Source: Pseudomonadota bacterium (GTDB lineage Bacteria; Pseudomonadota; Gammaproteobacteria; Acidiferrobacterales; Acidiferrobacteraceae). Taken from it: DNA of 11,441 nucleotides. The position numbers and the translations under genes were made by a program. The DNA lies in the NCBI GenBank assembly GCA_021797365.1, contig JAJZZU010000053.1, positions 1 to 11,441 on the forward strand. Direction: 5' to 3'. Shown one piece after another: positions 1 through 6,054 of the stretch. Within the stretch, counting starts at the first letter, position 1; the number at the start of each line of letters is the position of its first letter. The notes below the pieces were generated by a model. That model did no database searches and was not told where the DNA came from. It was given only the letters and a program-made list of their open reading frames with translations.

Positions 1-105
1 CGCGGTTTTTAAGCGGGAGCGCACATCAAGGAGCACGGCACCCGCATTCAGGCGTTCCGCGGCATACTGCGGACTGACTTCGAGTTCCTCACGGACGTAC
101 GACAA
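1..105 (-). CDS. Rhodanese-like domain protein, N-terminal part (runs off the window)
   Basis: The minus strand reads open from a TTG at 105-103 to the window edge, giving 35 residues. The start is chosen because a near-perfect AGGAGG lies five bases upstream of the TTG; the frame is also open further upstream to a stop near 200. The segment EVSPQYAAERLNAGAVLLDV resembles the beginning of rhodanese (sulfurtransferase) domains, where an acidic residue-Val-Ser-Pro segment leads into a hydrophobic strand ending in LLDVR. The active-site cysteine loop would lie outside the window, so catalytic competence cannot be judged. Single-domain rhodaneses move sulfane sulfur or bind sulfur carriers. The gene is transcribed away from the integrase module and probably belongs to the neighbouring chromosome or backbone. 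The family call is fairly good; the exact role is unknown. Confidence 0.6.
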   Translation of the reverse strand, partial: MSYVREELEVSPQYAAERLNAGAVLLDVRSRLKTA

Positions 106-207
106 GACGACCTCCTGGGCCAATGCGGCGCTCGCGGGTATCATCACCCACGAGGCGTATCCCAGCAGGTTTGCCGCAAAATTCCCGCCATTGCCGGCCT
201 ACAGCCG

Positions 208-242
208 CTATCCACAAAATCTGTGGACAAGGGTGTGGATGG
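208..242. other. Cluster of DnaA-box-like words
   Basis: Three nine-base words resembling the DnaA box TTATCCACA occur in 35 bases: CTATCCACA at 208-216 (one mismatch), TTGTCCACA on the minus strand at 222-230 (one mismatch), and CCATCCACA on the minus strand at 234-242 (two mismatches). The first two also form a 6-bp hairpin (211-216 with 222-227). This may be DnaA-responsive regulation or chance; no replication gene adjoins it on this side. Confidence 0.3.
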
Positions 243-345
243 CGACGGGGTATCGACCATTTGTTGAGGCAGGGTAGAGGGTCGCCGGTGTTGCTGTTTT
301 TGGAGGCGGTTTCAGGCGGCCGGTTTAGGACCGCGTGAAACATAT

Positions 346-384
346 CTCATCGTGCCGCATGAAGTCCCTCTGCGGCACGATGAG
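346..384. repeat. Perfect 14-bp inverted repeat with 11-base loop
   Basis: CTCATCGTGCCGCA at 346-359 is exactly reverse-complemented at 371-384. The stem is too long for chance in a short window. Neither side has a T-tract, so it is not a classical intrinsic terminator. It could be a protein-binding site, an RNA hairpin or an element end. Confidence 0.8.
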
Positions 385-408
385 CGGTTTGCGTCTTAGC
401 GGCTGAGC

Positions 409-426
409 GGGACCTCATGCGGTCCC
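409..426. repeat. Short inverted repeat GGGACC-N6-GGTCCC
   Basis: GGGACC at 409-414 pairs with GGTCCC at 421-426 around a six-base loop. It follows the larger 346-384 hairpin by 24 bases. Function is not apparent. Confidence 0.45.
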
Positions 427-484
427 TTATTGGAGTGGACGCTATCCGGTGCCTGCGAAGTCTTCGTCACACGACCGGCCCATG

Positions 485-501
485 GCCGCCGTACTGGCGG
501 C
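485..501 (-). terminator. Possible hairpin terminator after the integrase gene
   Basis: GCCGCC at 485-490 pairs with GGCGGC at 496-501 around a five-base loop, ten bases beyond the integrase stop on the minus strand. There is no U-tract, so the terminator role is inferred only from position. Confidence 0.3.
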
Positions 502-510
502 GAGGGCCGT

Positions 511-1535
511 TCACCGCATCCGCTTTGCCAAGTCCTCGGCCCGGAGATGGGTGTAGCGCTTCAACATCTGCATGGTCTTGTGACCGGTGACGGCGGCGGC
601 CTCCAGGGCGCTGAAGCCGTGCTTCTCGAAGAGCCGTGAGGTGGCTTCATGGCGCAGGTCATGGAAGGTAAGCCCCCGGATACCGGCGGCCTTGCAGACC
701 TCCATGAAGGCCCGACTGATGGCATCCGGGCTTCGGTTCCACACTAACCCCTTGCTCTTGGGCGAGAGCCTCTCGAGGACCGCCAGGGCAGCTGGCGACA
801 AAGGGATGATGCGCGGCACACCGGTCTTGGTGTCGGGAATGAGGAGGGTCCGTGCGGTCCGGTCCACATGCTCCCAACGCATGGCCGCTATCTCGCCGCG
901 GCGCATCGCGGTCTCGATGGCCCAGGTGATGATACTCTCAATATCCGAGGCTCCACGCGGGGCCTTGGGGGCATGACCGTAGTCCCGGGCGGCCTCCAGC
1001 AGCCGCGCCTCCTCACCACCCTGCAGGCGCCGGTCACGACCGTGGGGGAGCTTGGGACGCTGGCCCTTCACGAGGTCCACGGGGTTGGTCAGAGACTCCA
1101 TGCCCCAGGCCGCGCGGGCGGTATTGAAGAGGTGCGAGAGGAGGGCGAGATGCAGGCGGACGGTGTTGGCGCTGAGCCCGCGCCCTCCATGTCGCGAATG
1201 GCAGCTGCAACGTCCTTGCCTCGGATGCTCGCCAGAGACCGCTGTGATAGAGACGAAGCCGCCCAGGCTCGGATGCGGTCGCGTTCCCGGTTCGCTGTGG
1301 TCGCCTTCTTACGAGGCGTGATTTCCTGCGCATAACGGTCCAGGGCTTCGGCCAAGGTCGTGGCCTCGGCCTCGGCGCGCGAGACGAAGGTGCCCCGGTC
1401 CATTTCGGTCTCGACCTGCCGGACCCAGGCCTCCGCGCGGGCCTTGGTTGTGAAGGTCTTGGTCTGGATGGGGTAACCGTGGCGCCGGACGCGAGCCCGC
1501 CACTGCAGGTCGCCCCGTTTCTGTATGGTGGCCAT
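511..1535 (-). pseudogene. int: Tyrosine site-specific integrase with one frameshift
   Basis: Phage-type tyrosine recombinase of about 340 residues if one missing base is restored. The start is ATG at 1535-1533 (MATIQKRGDLQWRARV), the usual opening of this integrase family: an arm-binding N-terminal domain, then a SAM-like core-binding domain. Near 1175-1180 the frame breaks: the N-terminal frame runs on as nonsense to 1089, while the continuation (LSANTVRLHLALLSHLF) lies in a second frame ending at 511. Adding one base in the run at about 1177 joins them. The catalytic half is complete: box-I Arg in AMRRGEIAAMRW, the beta-hairpin Lys in TKTG, HDLRH, GHKT and the nucleophile Tyr in KRYTHL. 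The gene points away from the tRNA-Leu att site 107 bases upstream, the normal arrangement for an integrase and its site. It is either a recent pseudogene or a sequencing indel. Confidence 0.88.
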
Positions 1536-1551
1536 GCTTGCCTCTGGCGTA

Positions 1552-1585
1552 TGGACCAAAGCCAGTGGACCAAATTTGGACCAAA
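1552..1585 (+). repeat. Three direct repeats TGGACCAAA, probable integrase arm-type sites
   Basis: TGGACCAAA occurs at 1552-1560, 1566-1574 and 1577-1585, all in the same orientation, between the integrase start and the tRNA-derived att core. The second and third copies together create the palindrome CCAAATTTGG at 1570-1579. Tyrosine integrases of this kind bind short repeated arm sites flanking the core. A related TGGACA word recurs on the other side of the core at 1806-1822. Confidence 0.6.
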
Positions 1586-1641
1586 AAATCAAACAGGGGG
1601 AGGTCTTGCGGGACTTCTGTGCTGTAACCTCTTGTTTTTAT

Positions 1642-1698
1642 TGGTGCCGGGAGAGGGGGTCGAACCCACACGGTATCTCTACCACCGGATTTTGAGTC
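1642..1698 (-). tRNA. 3' half of tRNA-Leu(CAA): attachment-site remnant
   Basis: Read on the minus strand, this stretch begins in the anticodon loop (ACTCAAAATCC, anticodon CAA) and continues through a long variable arm (CGGT...ACCG) typical of tRNA-Leu. A T-arm with GGTTCGACC follows, then an acceptor strand TCCCGGC, discriminator A and encoded CCA ending at 1642. The 5' half (acceptor, D-arm, 5' anticodon stem) is absent: upstream bases do not pair with the anticodon or acceptor strands. The T-stem also has a U-U mismatch, so this is not a working tRNA. Integrative elements that recombine at the anticodon loop carry exactly such a 3' half, which rebuilds the host tRNA on integration. The integrase gene lies just beyond its 3' end. 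Confidence 0.8.
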
Positions 1699-1704
1699 TC
1701 AAAA
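1690..1704. other. Palindromic att core at the anticodon-loop position
   Basis: TTTTGAG-T-CTCAAAA (1690-1704) is a perfect 15-base palindrome straddling the point where tRNA homology stops (about 1698). Half comes from the tRNA anticodon loop and half from element sequence. Inverted core half-sites around a short overlap are what a tyrosine integrase needs, so this is the best candidate for the crossover core. Confidence 0.5.
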
Positions 1705-1761
1705 AGCCCTTATAAGCATCAATCACTTACAATGTAACCTGTTGAAACTCAACATAAAACG

Positions 1762-1822
1762 TATCCCGCCATATCCCTAAATATCCCTCTGTTTTTACGT
1801 GCAGGTGGACAAGAGGTGGACA
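1762..1822. repeat. Right-arm repeats: three phased TATCCC and two AGGTGGACA
   Basis: TATCCC occurs at 1762, 1772 and 1782, exactly ten bases apart and so on one face of the helix. AGGTGGACA follows at 1803-1811 and 1814-1822. The TGGACA part resembles the TGGACCAAA repeats on the opposite side of the core. The layout suggests integrase arm sites plus a phased site for an accessory protein such as an excisionase or bending factor. Confidence 0.5.
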
Positions 1823-1838
1823 GACCGAGAACGGTGTC

Positions 1839-1943
1839 GTATAGGATACAATATCGCTTGTATAGTATACGCTACCATCCATTTACTATACAGAACCGTA
1901 TAGTAATCAATGGCTTGACGAGTTCTTGGAGGGTAGCGTATAG
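1839..1943. promoter_or_regulatory. Five GTATAG repeats in the operon control region
   Basis: GTATAG occurs at 1839, 1860, 1898 and 1938 on the plus strand and at 1886-1891 on the minus strand. The second copy sits in the palindrome GTATAGTATAC (1860-1870). TATACGCTACC at 1866-1876 is repeated inverted at 1932-1942. The last copy overlaps the -10 box of the promoter at 1915-1944. They are probably operators for a regulator encoded in the downstream operon, or possibly iterons for a replication protein. Confidence 0.55.
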
Positions 1944-1944
1944 T
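1915..1944 (+). promoter_or_regulatory. Sigma-70-type promoter for the HTH-rep operon
   Basis: TTGACG (1915-1920) and TATAGT (1939-1944) are separated by 18 bases, a strong vegetative-type promoter. Transcription should start near 1951, leaving a leader of about 270 bases before the first gene at 2223. The -10 overlaps a GTATAG repeat and one arm of an 11-bp inverted repeat, so repression by a DNA-binding protein is likely. Confidence 0.6.
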
Positions 1945-2222
1945 CAGCGGTAACCTTGGCGGGAGTCGCGCCCAGTTCGACCAGGGGGGTTCCGGCAATT
2001 AATGGAAAGTCGGGGCGGCAGGTGATAGAGCCGCGCGGATCAGAACCCTAGGTATCAGACAGACGACCGGGGCCTGTGCAAGTAAATAAGCAACGAGTAG
2101 CCTTTTTTAGGGGCGAGTCCGGGACGCGGGGAAGCGAAACGGGGGCCTCGGGCGACTGCCAGTGAGTAGATATCTGGCGTTGAAACGTTGGATCGGTTCT
2201 GTCCTCTAACGAGGACTAGGCC
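1945..2222 (+). other. Long untranslated leader / non-coding region
   Basis: No gene is visible. The stretch lies between the predicted promoter and the first operon gene, with several short GC-rich runs. It ends in the ribosome-binding-site hairpin at 2201-2216. It could carry an RNA control element or a replication origin; nothing in the sequence decides between these. Confidence 0.4.
2201..2216 (+). promoter_or_regulatory. Hairpin covering the ribosome binding site of the first operon gene
   Basis: GTCCTC (2201-2206) pairs perfectly with GAGGAC (2211-2216) around the loop TAAC. The right arm contains the GAGGA ribosome binding site for the GTG start at 2223, so folding would hide it. A UAAC loop is of the stable UMAC tetraloop type. 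Translational control is inferred. Confidence 0.5.
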
Positions 2223-2495
2223 GTGGAACAATTCCGCACTTCGAAAAATCTCGAATTACTAGACAGATTATTCCCTGGGCAGGCGTTTGTCTCCATTGCA
2301 GACGCCGCCCATGCCTGCACTCTCTCACACAAAACCATTAGAAACCGTATCGCGCAGGGCACATGGCCGACCCCAACGGTCAAGTTGGGCACCCGTCGGG
2401 TCATCCCTGTGGCCGCCTTGGCCGATTTCCTTGATGATCTGACCGATCCCAAGCCCGGCATCGGCCGCCCCCGCAATTCCGGGAAGGGGGTCTAA
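2223..2495 (+). CDS. Small excisionase/AlpA-like helix-turn-helix protein
   Basis: This 90-aa protein starts at GTG 2223, with GAGGA seven bases upstream. Residues about 22-72 form a MerR/excisionase-type helix-turn-helix unit: FVSIADAAHACTLSHKTIRN gives the two helices, and the following TVKLGTRRVIPVAALADFL segment is the wing and third helix seen in the HTH_17/AlpA family. Such proteins act as excisionases or regulators of integrative elements. It heads a tight operon: the next gene begins two bases after its stop. The position beside an att site with phased repeats fits a role in excision or in binding the GTATAG operators. That role is inferred; the fold is well supported. Confidence 0.8.
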   Translation: MEQFRTSKNLELLDRLFPGQAFVSIADAAHACTLSHKTIRNRIAQGTWPTPTVKLGTRRVIPVAALADFLDDLTDPKPGIGRPRNSGKGV

Positions 2496-2497
2496 CG

Positions 2498-3262
2498 ATG
2501 CGCACCCAGACCACGGATCCCGCTTGCGGCTGCCTGCCCCCATGGGTCGGCCTCACCGCGGCCCAGGAGCGCGCCTGGATAGACCAGGCCGGCGGTGTTG
2601 ATGCCGCCGCTCATCTCATTCTCAGCTTTGGCCGCTCCCCTCGTTATCAAAATAATCGCGACTTCCGCGAGACGCACACCCAAGGACCGAGCTTGGATGT
2701 GCTTTTGGATATCGGCAACACACGCGAAGAAGACGAAGCGCCTACGGATTTTGAGGACACTGAAACGCCATTCCGCGCAAACCAGACAAAAGTGGCGAGC
2801 CTGGCAGTCACCACCCGTGACTTGGACTGCGATCAGTGGAACGCGATTCTGGCGCTCTACCCACACAATGGCCGCGACCGGGATGTTCTGGTTTCGTCTG
2901 CGCGGCGCGGTGCTGGGGAATCCGAGAAGATCGGGAATGAAGTCGGGCTATCCGGGCGGCGGATCCGGCAAATCCAGGATTGGCACTGGGACTGGGCAAA
3001 GGCCAACACCACCATCGAAGAACGGGCGGCACACCTCGATGACCCGTTGCCGACCGCCAGAGTGACCAAACGCCCACCCAGTCGTGCCGGACGCAAGCGA
3101 AAAACGTCACCGGGTAACGATCTTGCCACACGCATCTTGATATTGGTGCCTTATGTACCGGCGCCACATAAGGCGCGTCACCCCGTAACGATCCGACGTG
3201 CGCCCCGCACCGTCGTGGACGACCCTTGGCAACTAGATTTCGGGTGGGGGATAGCGGCATGA
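2498..3262 (+). CDS. Unrecognised 254-aa protein with a central HTH-like segment
   Basis: It starts at ATG 2498, preceded by a GGAAGGGGG ribosome binding site that overlaps the end of the upstream gene. Its stop overlaps the next start as ATGA. Residues about 1-95 are acidic and low in recognisable structure. Residues about 105-165 (from TRDLDCDQWNAILALYPHN through EKIGNEVGLSGRRIRQIQDW) look like a helical segment ending in a sigma-region-4-like or resolvase-like helix-turn-helix. The C-terminal third is basic (RAGRKRKTS) with a short DPWQLDFGWG tail. Its place in the operon suggests a DNA-binding partner in replication, copy control or maintenance of the element. I do not recognise the family and give no function. 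Confidence 0.75.
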   Translation: MRTQTTDPACGCLPPWVGLTAAQERAWIDQAGGVDAAAHLILSFGRSPRYQNNRDFRETHTQGPSLDVLLDIGNTREEDEAPTDFEDTETPFRANQTKVASLAVTTRDLDCDQWNAILALYPHNGRDRDVLVSSARRGAGESEKIGNEVGLSGRRIRQIQDWHWDWAKANTTIEERAAHLDDPLPTARVTKRPPSRAGRKRKTSPGNDLATRILILVPYVPAPHKARHPVTIRRAPRTVVDDPWQLDFGWGIAA

Positions 3263-3669
3263 CGACCATCCAAGACACTCATAGTGGCGGGGTGCTTTCC
3301 GTGTCTATGCCGCCCGGCAGTCGGTATGGCATCGTCCCGCGTGCGTTGTTGGAGGATCCGCATCTCAGTTTGGATACCCGGGCAGTAGCGGCCTGGTTAT
3401 CCACGCAGGACGCCGGATTTCAAGTCGTTATCGCCGTTCTCTGCCGAAAAATGGGGCTTGGGAAAGAGCGGTGGTTGCGGATTGCCCGTGAACTGGAAGC
3501 GGGCGGCTATTTGAGCCGGCGCAAACACCCCATTGGCGTCGACCCGATAACCGGACGAAAAAACCAGTGGAAGTGGGAGAACGCGTTCACCCCTGTTCCC
3601 GACAGCTCCCCCGGGGTCGACTTGTCCGTGGTCGGGTTTCCCGACCACGGGGCGCCCGTGCACGGATAG
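3259..3669 (+). CDS. Replication-type winged-helix protein, N-terminal domain, ended by an amber codon
   Basis: It starts at ATG 3259, overlapping the previous stop (ATGA) with GGGGG just upstream, so translation is probably coupled. The product is 136 aa. Residues about 22-90 (YGIVPRALLEDPHLSLDTRA, then VLCRKMGLGKERWLRIAREL and EAGGYLSRR) form a winged-helix domain of the HTH_36/replication-initiator type found in phage and plasmid replication proteins. After residue 105 comes a Pro/Gly-rich linker, and TAG at 3667-3669 stops translation. The same frame stays open for another 770 bases and encodes a plausible C-terminal domain, so this is probably the first part of a longer replication protein. 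Alternatives are a naturally short regulator or readthrough of the amber codon. The domain type is fairly secure; the replication role is inferred. Confidence 0.7.
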   Translation: MTTIQDTHSGGVLSVSMPPGSRYGIVPRALLEDPHLSLDTRAVAAWLSTQDAGFQVVIAVLCRKMGLGKERWLRIARELEAGGYLSRRKHPIGVDPITGRKNQWKWENAFTPVPDSSPGVDLSVVGFPDHGAPVHG

Positions 3670-3686
3670 CCCGACCATATAAGAAT

Positions 3687-3713
3687 ACAACCTGAAGAAC
3701 ACAACCTGAAGAA
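3687..3713 (+). repeat. Tandem 13-base direct repeat
   Basis: ACAACCTGAAGAA occurs at 3687-3699 and again at 3701-3713, a 14-base period, within the linker just after the amber codon. The period is not a multiple of three, so it shifts the repeated codons. It may be a slippage product or a binding site. Confidence 0.7.
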
Positions 3714-3744
3714 TATATACCCCCCTACCTCGCTACGCTCGGTA

Positions 3745-3761
3745 GTCCCCCCACGGGGGAC
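3745..3761. repeat. GC hairpin in the replication-gene linker
   Basis: GTCCCCC (3745-3751) pairs with GGGGGAC (3755-3761) around a three-base loop. Just upstream, CTACC and GGTAG (3725-3745 region) form a weaker interrupted repeat. No T-tract follows, so termination is only a possibility. Confidence 0.45.
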
Positions 3762-4336
3762 GGTGCGCCCGCGCGCCACTGAGCATCCTGGGCATGGCGA
3801 TACGAACATACCACTTGTACCCCAATCATCGCTCTCGCCGCCTCTGACGGGCGCGACGAGCCCTACGCAGGCAGTCCCACCGATGCCAAAGGACACTACC
3901 GTTCGCGGCACGCACCGTCCTGTGCGACACCGTAGCCCCAAACCCGCCAACTCTCGTCGCGCTGACGCGCTCCGGGTGCTGCTCACGCCATGGGTCGAAG
4001 GCTTGGATTGGGAAGCCTGGACCGAGTTCGTGACGTTCCGATCCGCGAGACGCAAACCCATCCACCAGACGTCTGTAAAAGCCGCCCAGACCCGACTGGT
4101 GAAGTTCGGATCAGAGGCAGAGGCGTTGGGCGGACAACTCGCTGTCGTCCACCAATCCATCGCAAACGGCTGGCAAGGCCTGTTTGCCCTGAAGCAGGAG
4201 ACTTCGTATGCAACCCATCAGCGCATGGACAACTCCGCTGTCGCTCGCGTCGAGCGCGCCACAGCCCACCTCTACCCACCCAGCAGTTCTAAATGTAGGA
4301 ATGATTGTCAATACCGGGTCACGGCCATGAACCGGT

Positions 4337-5761
4337 ATGTCCGGGGGCTGGACAAAAGTTACGGTTCACGGTATAAAGCGCTGGGTCATAATATTCAGCG
4401 AGCAGAGCTTGGCTTTTCCGTTAGTTGGGAGCCCCCTTGATTTTAAGGGATTAGTGGCCTCCCTCAGGGAGTTGATGCAGCGGTTCCCGGACAAGCGGAC
4501 GGGAAAGAACTGCGTCTACGCCATGGAAGACGCGGCCTTGGCGGCCTTTGCCGTGTTCACTATGCAAAGCCCTTCGTTTCTAGCCTATCAGAGGACGATG
4601 AAACAGACCAAAGGCCAGAGCAACGCGCACACGCTCTTTGGCATGAACCTGATCCCGACTGACAACTGCATCCGCAACCTGCTGGACCCGGTGGCGCCCA
4701 GTCATGTCACCCCCCTATTCGAACAGACATTCGAGGCACTGAACGCGGGCGGCCATATTGACCCTTTTCGCGTTTCTCTCTCCTCATCCCAGAACGGTGC
4801 CGGCCAGCTGCTGATCGCCCTAGACGGGACAAGCTATCACCATTCTCATACCGTCCATTGCCGGCAGTGCACGAAGATCGAACACAGGAAGGGCGAGGTC
4901 AGCTATCAGCACACGGTGGTTACACCGGTCGTGGTGTCTCCCGAACGCAACCAGGTCATCGCGCTGGCGCCGGAATTCGTGACCCCCCAGGACGGTCACG
5001 ACAAGCAGGATTGTGAAACGGCGGCAGCCAAGCGGTGGCTTACCGCCCATGGTGCCCGCATCAAAGCGCTCAACGCGACGATTCTGGGCGACGACTTGTA
5101 TAGCCGCCAGCCGATGTGCGAAACCGTCTTGGGCCTGGGACTCCATTTCCTTTTCGTGTGCAAGCCGAGCTCCCACGTCACGCTCACCGAATCGATCAAA
5201 GATCTCACCGCCCAGGGGGCTATACAGACTCACCAGGTCCTGCGCCGCAAGGGCAAGAAAGCCTGGACTGACACCTATCGTTTCGTCAACCACGTTCCCT
5301 TGCGCGAGGGCGACGATGCCCTAGCGGTCAATTGGCTGGAGTTGACCACCCAAGACGCCGCGGGCAAGCAGACATACCAGAACGCCTGGATCACCCAGCA
5401 TGCACTCGATAAAGCTCATGTCGCGAAAGTCGCTGAAGCGGGCCGCGCGCGCTGGAGGATCGAGAATGGCAACAACAATGTTCTGAAGACCAAGGGGTAC
5501 CATCTTGAACACAATTTTGGGCACGGCAAGAAGTATCTCTCCTCGCTGCTGTGCACCTTCAACCTGCTGGCCTTCCTGCTGCACACTTTCCAGGAAATAA
5601 CCAACCAAAAATACCGCGTGTTGCGCGCGACCCTCCCCACCCGCAAAAGCTTTTTCGACAGCATTCGGGCGCTCACAACTTTTATGTGTTTCGACAGTTT
5701 CGAGGCCTTGCTCGACTTCATGCTGCGGGGTCTCGACATCGACGCGCCCGACAGCAGTTGA
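4337..5761 (+). CDS. DDE transposase (ISNCY/IS4-like)
   Basis: The frame encodes 474 residues from ATG 4337. The first 30 or so look unlike a transposase, and the family-like part starts at about residue 35 (LDFKGLVASLRELMQRFPD), so the true start may be an internal non-ATG codon. The N-terminal domain runs to about residue 120 (helical, DNA-binding). The RNase H-like core then shows the expected acidic residues: D163 in LIALDGTSYHHS, D252 in ATILGDDLYSRQ, and E376 in ARWRIENGNN. The C-terminal tail is hydrophobic (SSLLCTFNLLAFLLHTF). It resembles transposases filed under ISNCY or the broad DDE_Tnp_1/IS4-like group; I cannot fix the subgroup. The frame is intact, so it may be active if its ends survive. 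It overlaps the 3' end of the replication-gene frame. Confidence 0.85.
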   Translation: MSGGWTKVTVHGIKRWVIIFSEQSLAFPLVGSPLDFKGLVASLRELMQRFPDKRTGKNCVYAMEDAALAAFAVFTMQSPSFLAYQRTMKQTKGQSNAHTLFGMNLIPTDNCIRNLLDPVAPSHVTPLFEQTFEALNAGGHIDPFRVSLSSSQNGAGQLLIALDGTSYHHSHTVHCRQCTKIEHRKGEVSYQHTVVTPVVVSPERNQVIALAPEFVTPQDGHDKQDCETAAAKRWLTAHGARIKALNATILGDDLYSRQPMCETVLGLGLHFLFVCKPSSHVTLTESIKDLTAQGAIQTHQVLRRKGKKAWTDTYRFVNHVPLREGDDALAVNWLELTTQDAAGKQTYQNAWITQHALDKAHVAKVAEAGRARWRIENGNNNVLKTKGYHLEHNFGHGKKYLSSLLCTFNLLAFLLHTFQEITNQKYRVLRATLPTRKSFFDSIRALTTFMCFDSFEALLDFMLRGLDIDAPDSS

Positions 5762-6010
5762 GGGCCGCCATGGAACCCATTCGATTGGCAAACCGCCTAC
5801 GGCGTCCGCCCCCTTTTGGCTGAGACCTTTGTTGATCCCACACGCTTTACGGGCCACTGCTACCGCGCGGCCCACTGGATCGACGTCGGTCTCACCACGG
5901 GCCGCGGCCGTGAGGATCGCCATCACGAACGCCATGGGGCAAGCCCCAAGCGCGTCCTGGTCTACCCGCTGGTGCCCGATGCCCGACAAAGGCTCCTGCA
6001 AGCCCCGTAA
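5762..6010 (+). pseudogene. C-terminal fragment of a DruA (DUF4338) protein
   Basis: Directly after the transposase stop, in the same frame, the sequence reads as the tail of a DruA/DUF4338 protein for about 80 residues and stops at 6008-6010. Key matches are WQTAYGVRPLLAETFVD, TRFTGHCYRAAHWIDVG, TTGRGREDRHH, ASPKRVLVYPL and DARQRL. No proper start exists: only TTG 5816 or an ATG in another frame, with no ribosome binding site. The N-terminal two thirds of the family are missing. DruA defines Druantia anti-phage systems, but single DUF4338 genes also travel with insertion sequences, and no other Druantia gene (such as the large helicase DruE) is here. I therefore read it as a mobile-element scrap, not a defence system. 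Confidence 0.75.
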
Positions 6011-6054
6011 ATTCTTAAGCGGACGCCCCCATTCGAGGCGGAGCCAGTTCACAT

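Larger units (their letters stand above)
106..510. other. Non-coding stretch between rhodanese-like gene and integrase
   Basis: I see no convincing gene here. The short reading frames lack family resemblance and good ribosome binding sites. The stretch holds a cluster of DnaA-box-like words (208-242), a perfect 14-bp inverted repeat (346-384), a 6-bp hairpin (409-426) and a GC hairpin just after the integrase stop (485-501). The rhodanese promoter should also lie here. Confidence 0.6.
3670..4440 (+). pseudogene. C-terminal part of the replication-type protein, separated by one stop codon
   Basis: This is in the same frame as the gene ending at 3669. Without the TAG, the reading frame from 3259 would run to 4440. 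It first encodes the rest of a low-complexity linker. Around 3976-4200 comes a compact domain: GLDWEAWTEFVTFRSARRKP, then a helix and VVHQSIANGWQGLFALK. This Trp-rich tail with QSIANGWQGL is familiar from the C-termini of phage-type replication proteins. A separate start (GTG 3763 or an ATG near 3882) lacks a clear ribosome binding site, so independent translation is doubtful. From about 4290 onward the residues look unrelated and may come from the insertion sequence that begins there, so the natural end may be lost. Confidence 0.6.

Noticed and set aside
1642..1698. Complete functional tRNA-Leu
   Set aside because: The D-arm, 5' acceptor strand and 5' anticodon stem are absent, and the T-stem has a mismatch.
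1795..1998. 67-codon minus-strand reading frame in the control region
   Set aside because: It runs through the GTATAG repeats and promoter, has no ribosome binding site and resembles no protein.
3745..3761. Intrinsic terminator ending the operon after the amber codon
   Set aside because: The hairpin is GC-rich but has no T-tract, and the frame across it encodes a plausible linker of the same protein.
5762..6010. Druantia anti-phage defence system
   Set aside because: Only the C-terminal third of a DruA-like protein is present, without a start, and no DruE helicase or other Druantia gene is nearby. An insertion-sequence passenger or scrap explains it better.
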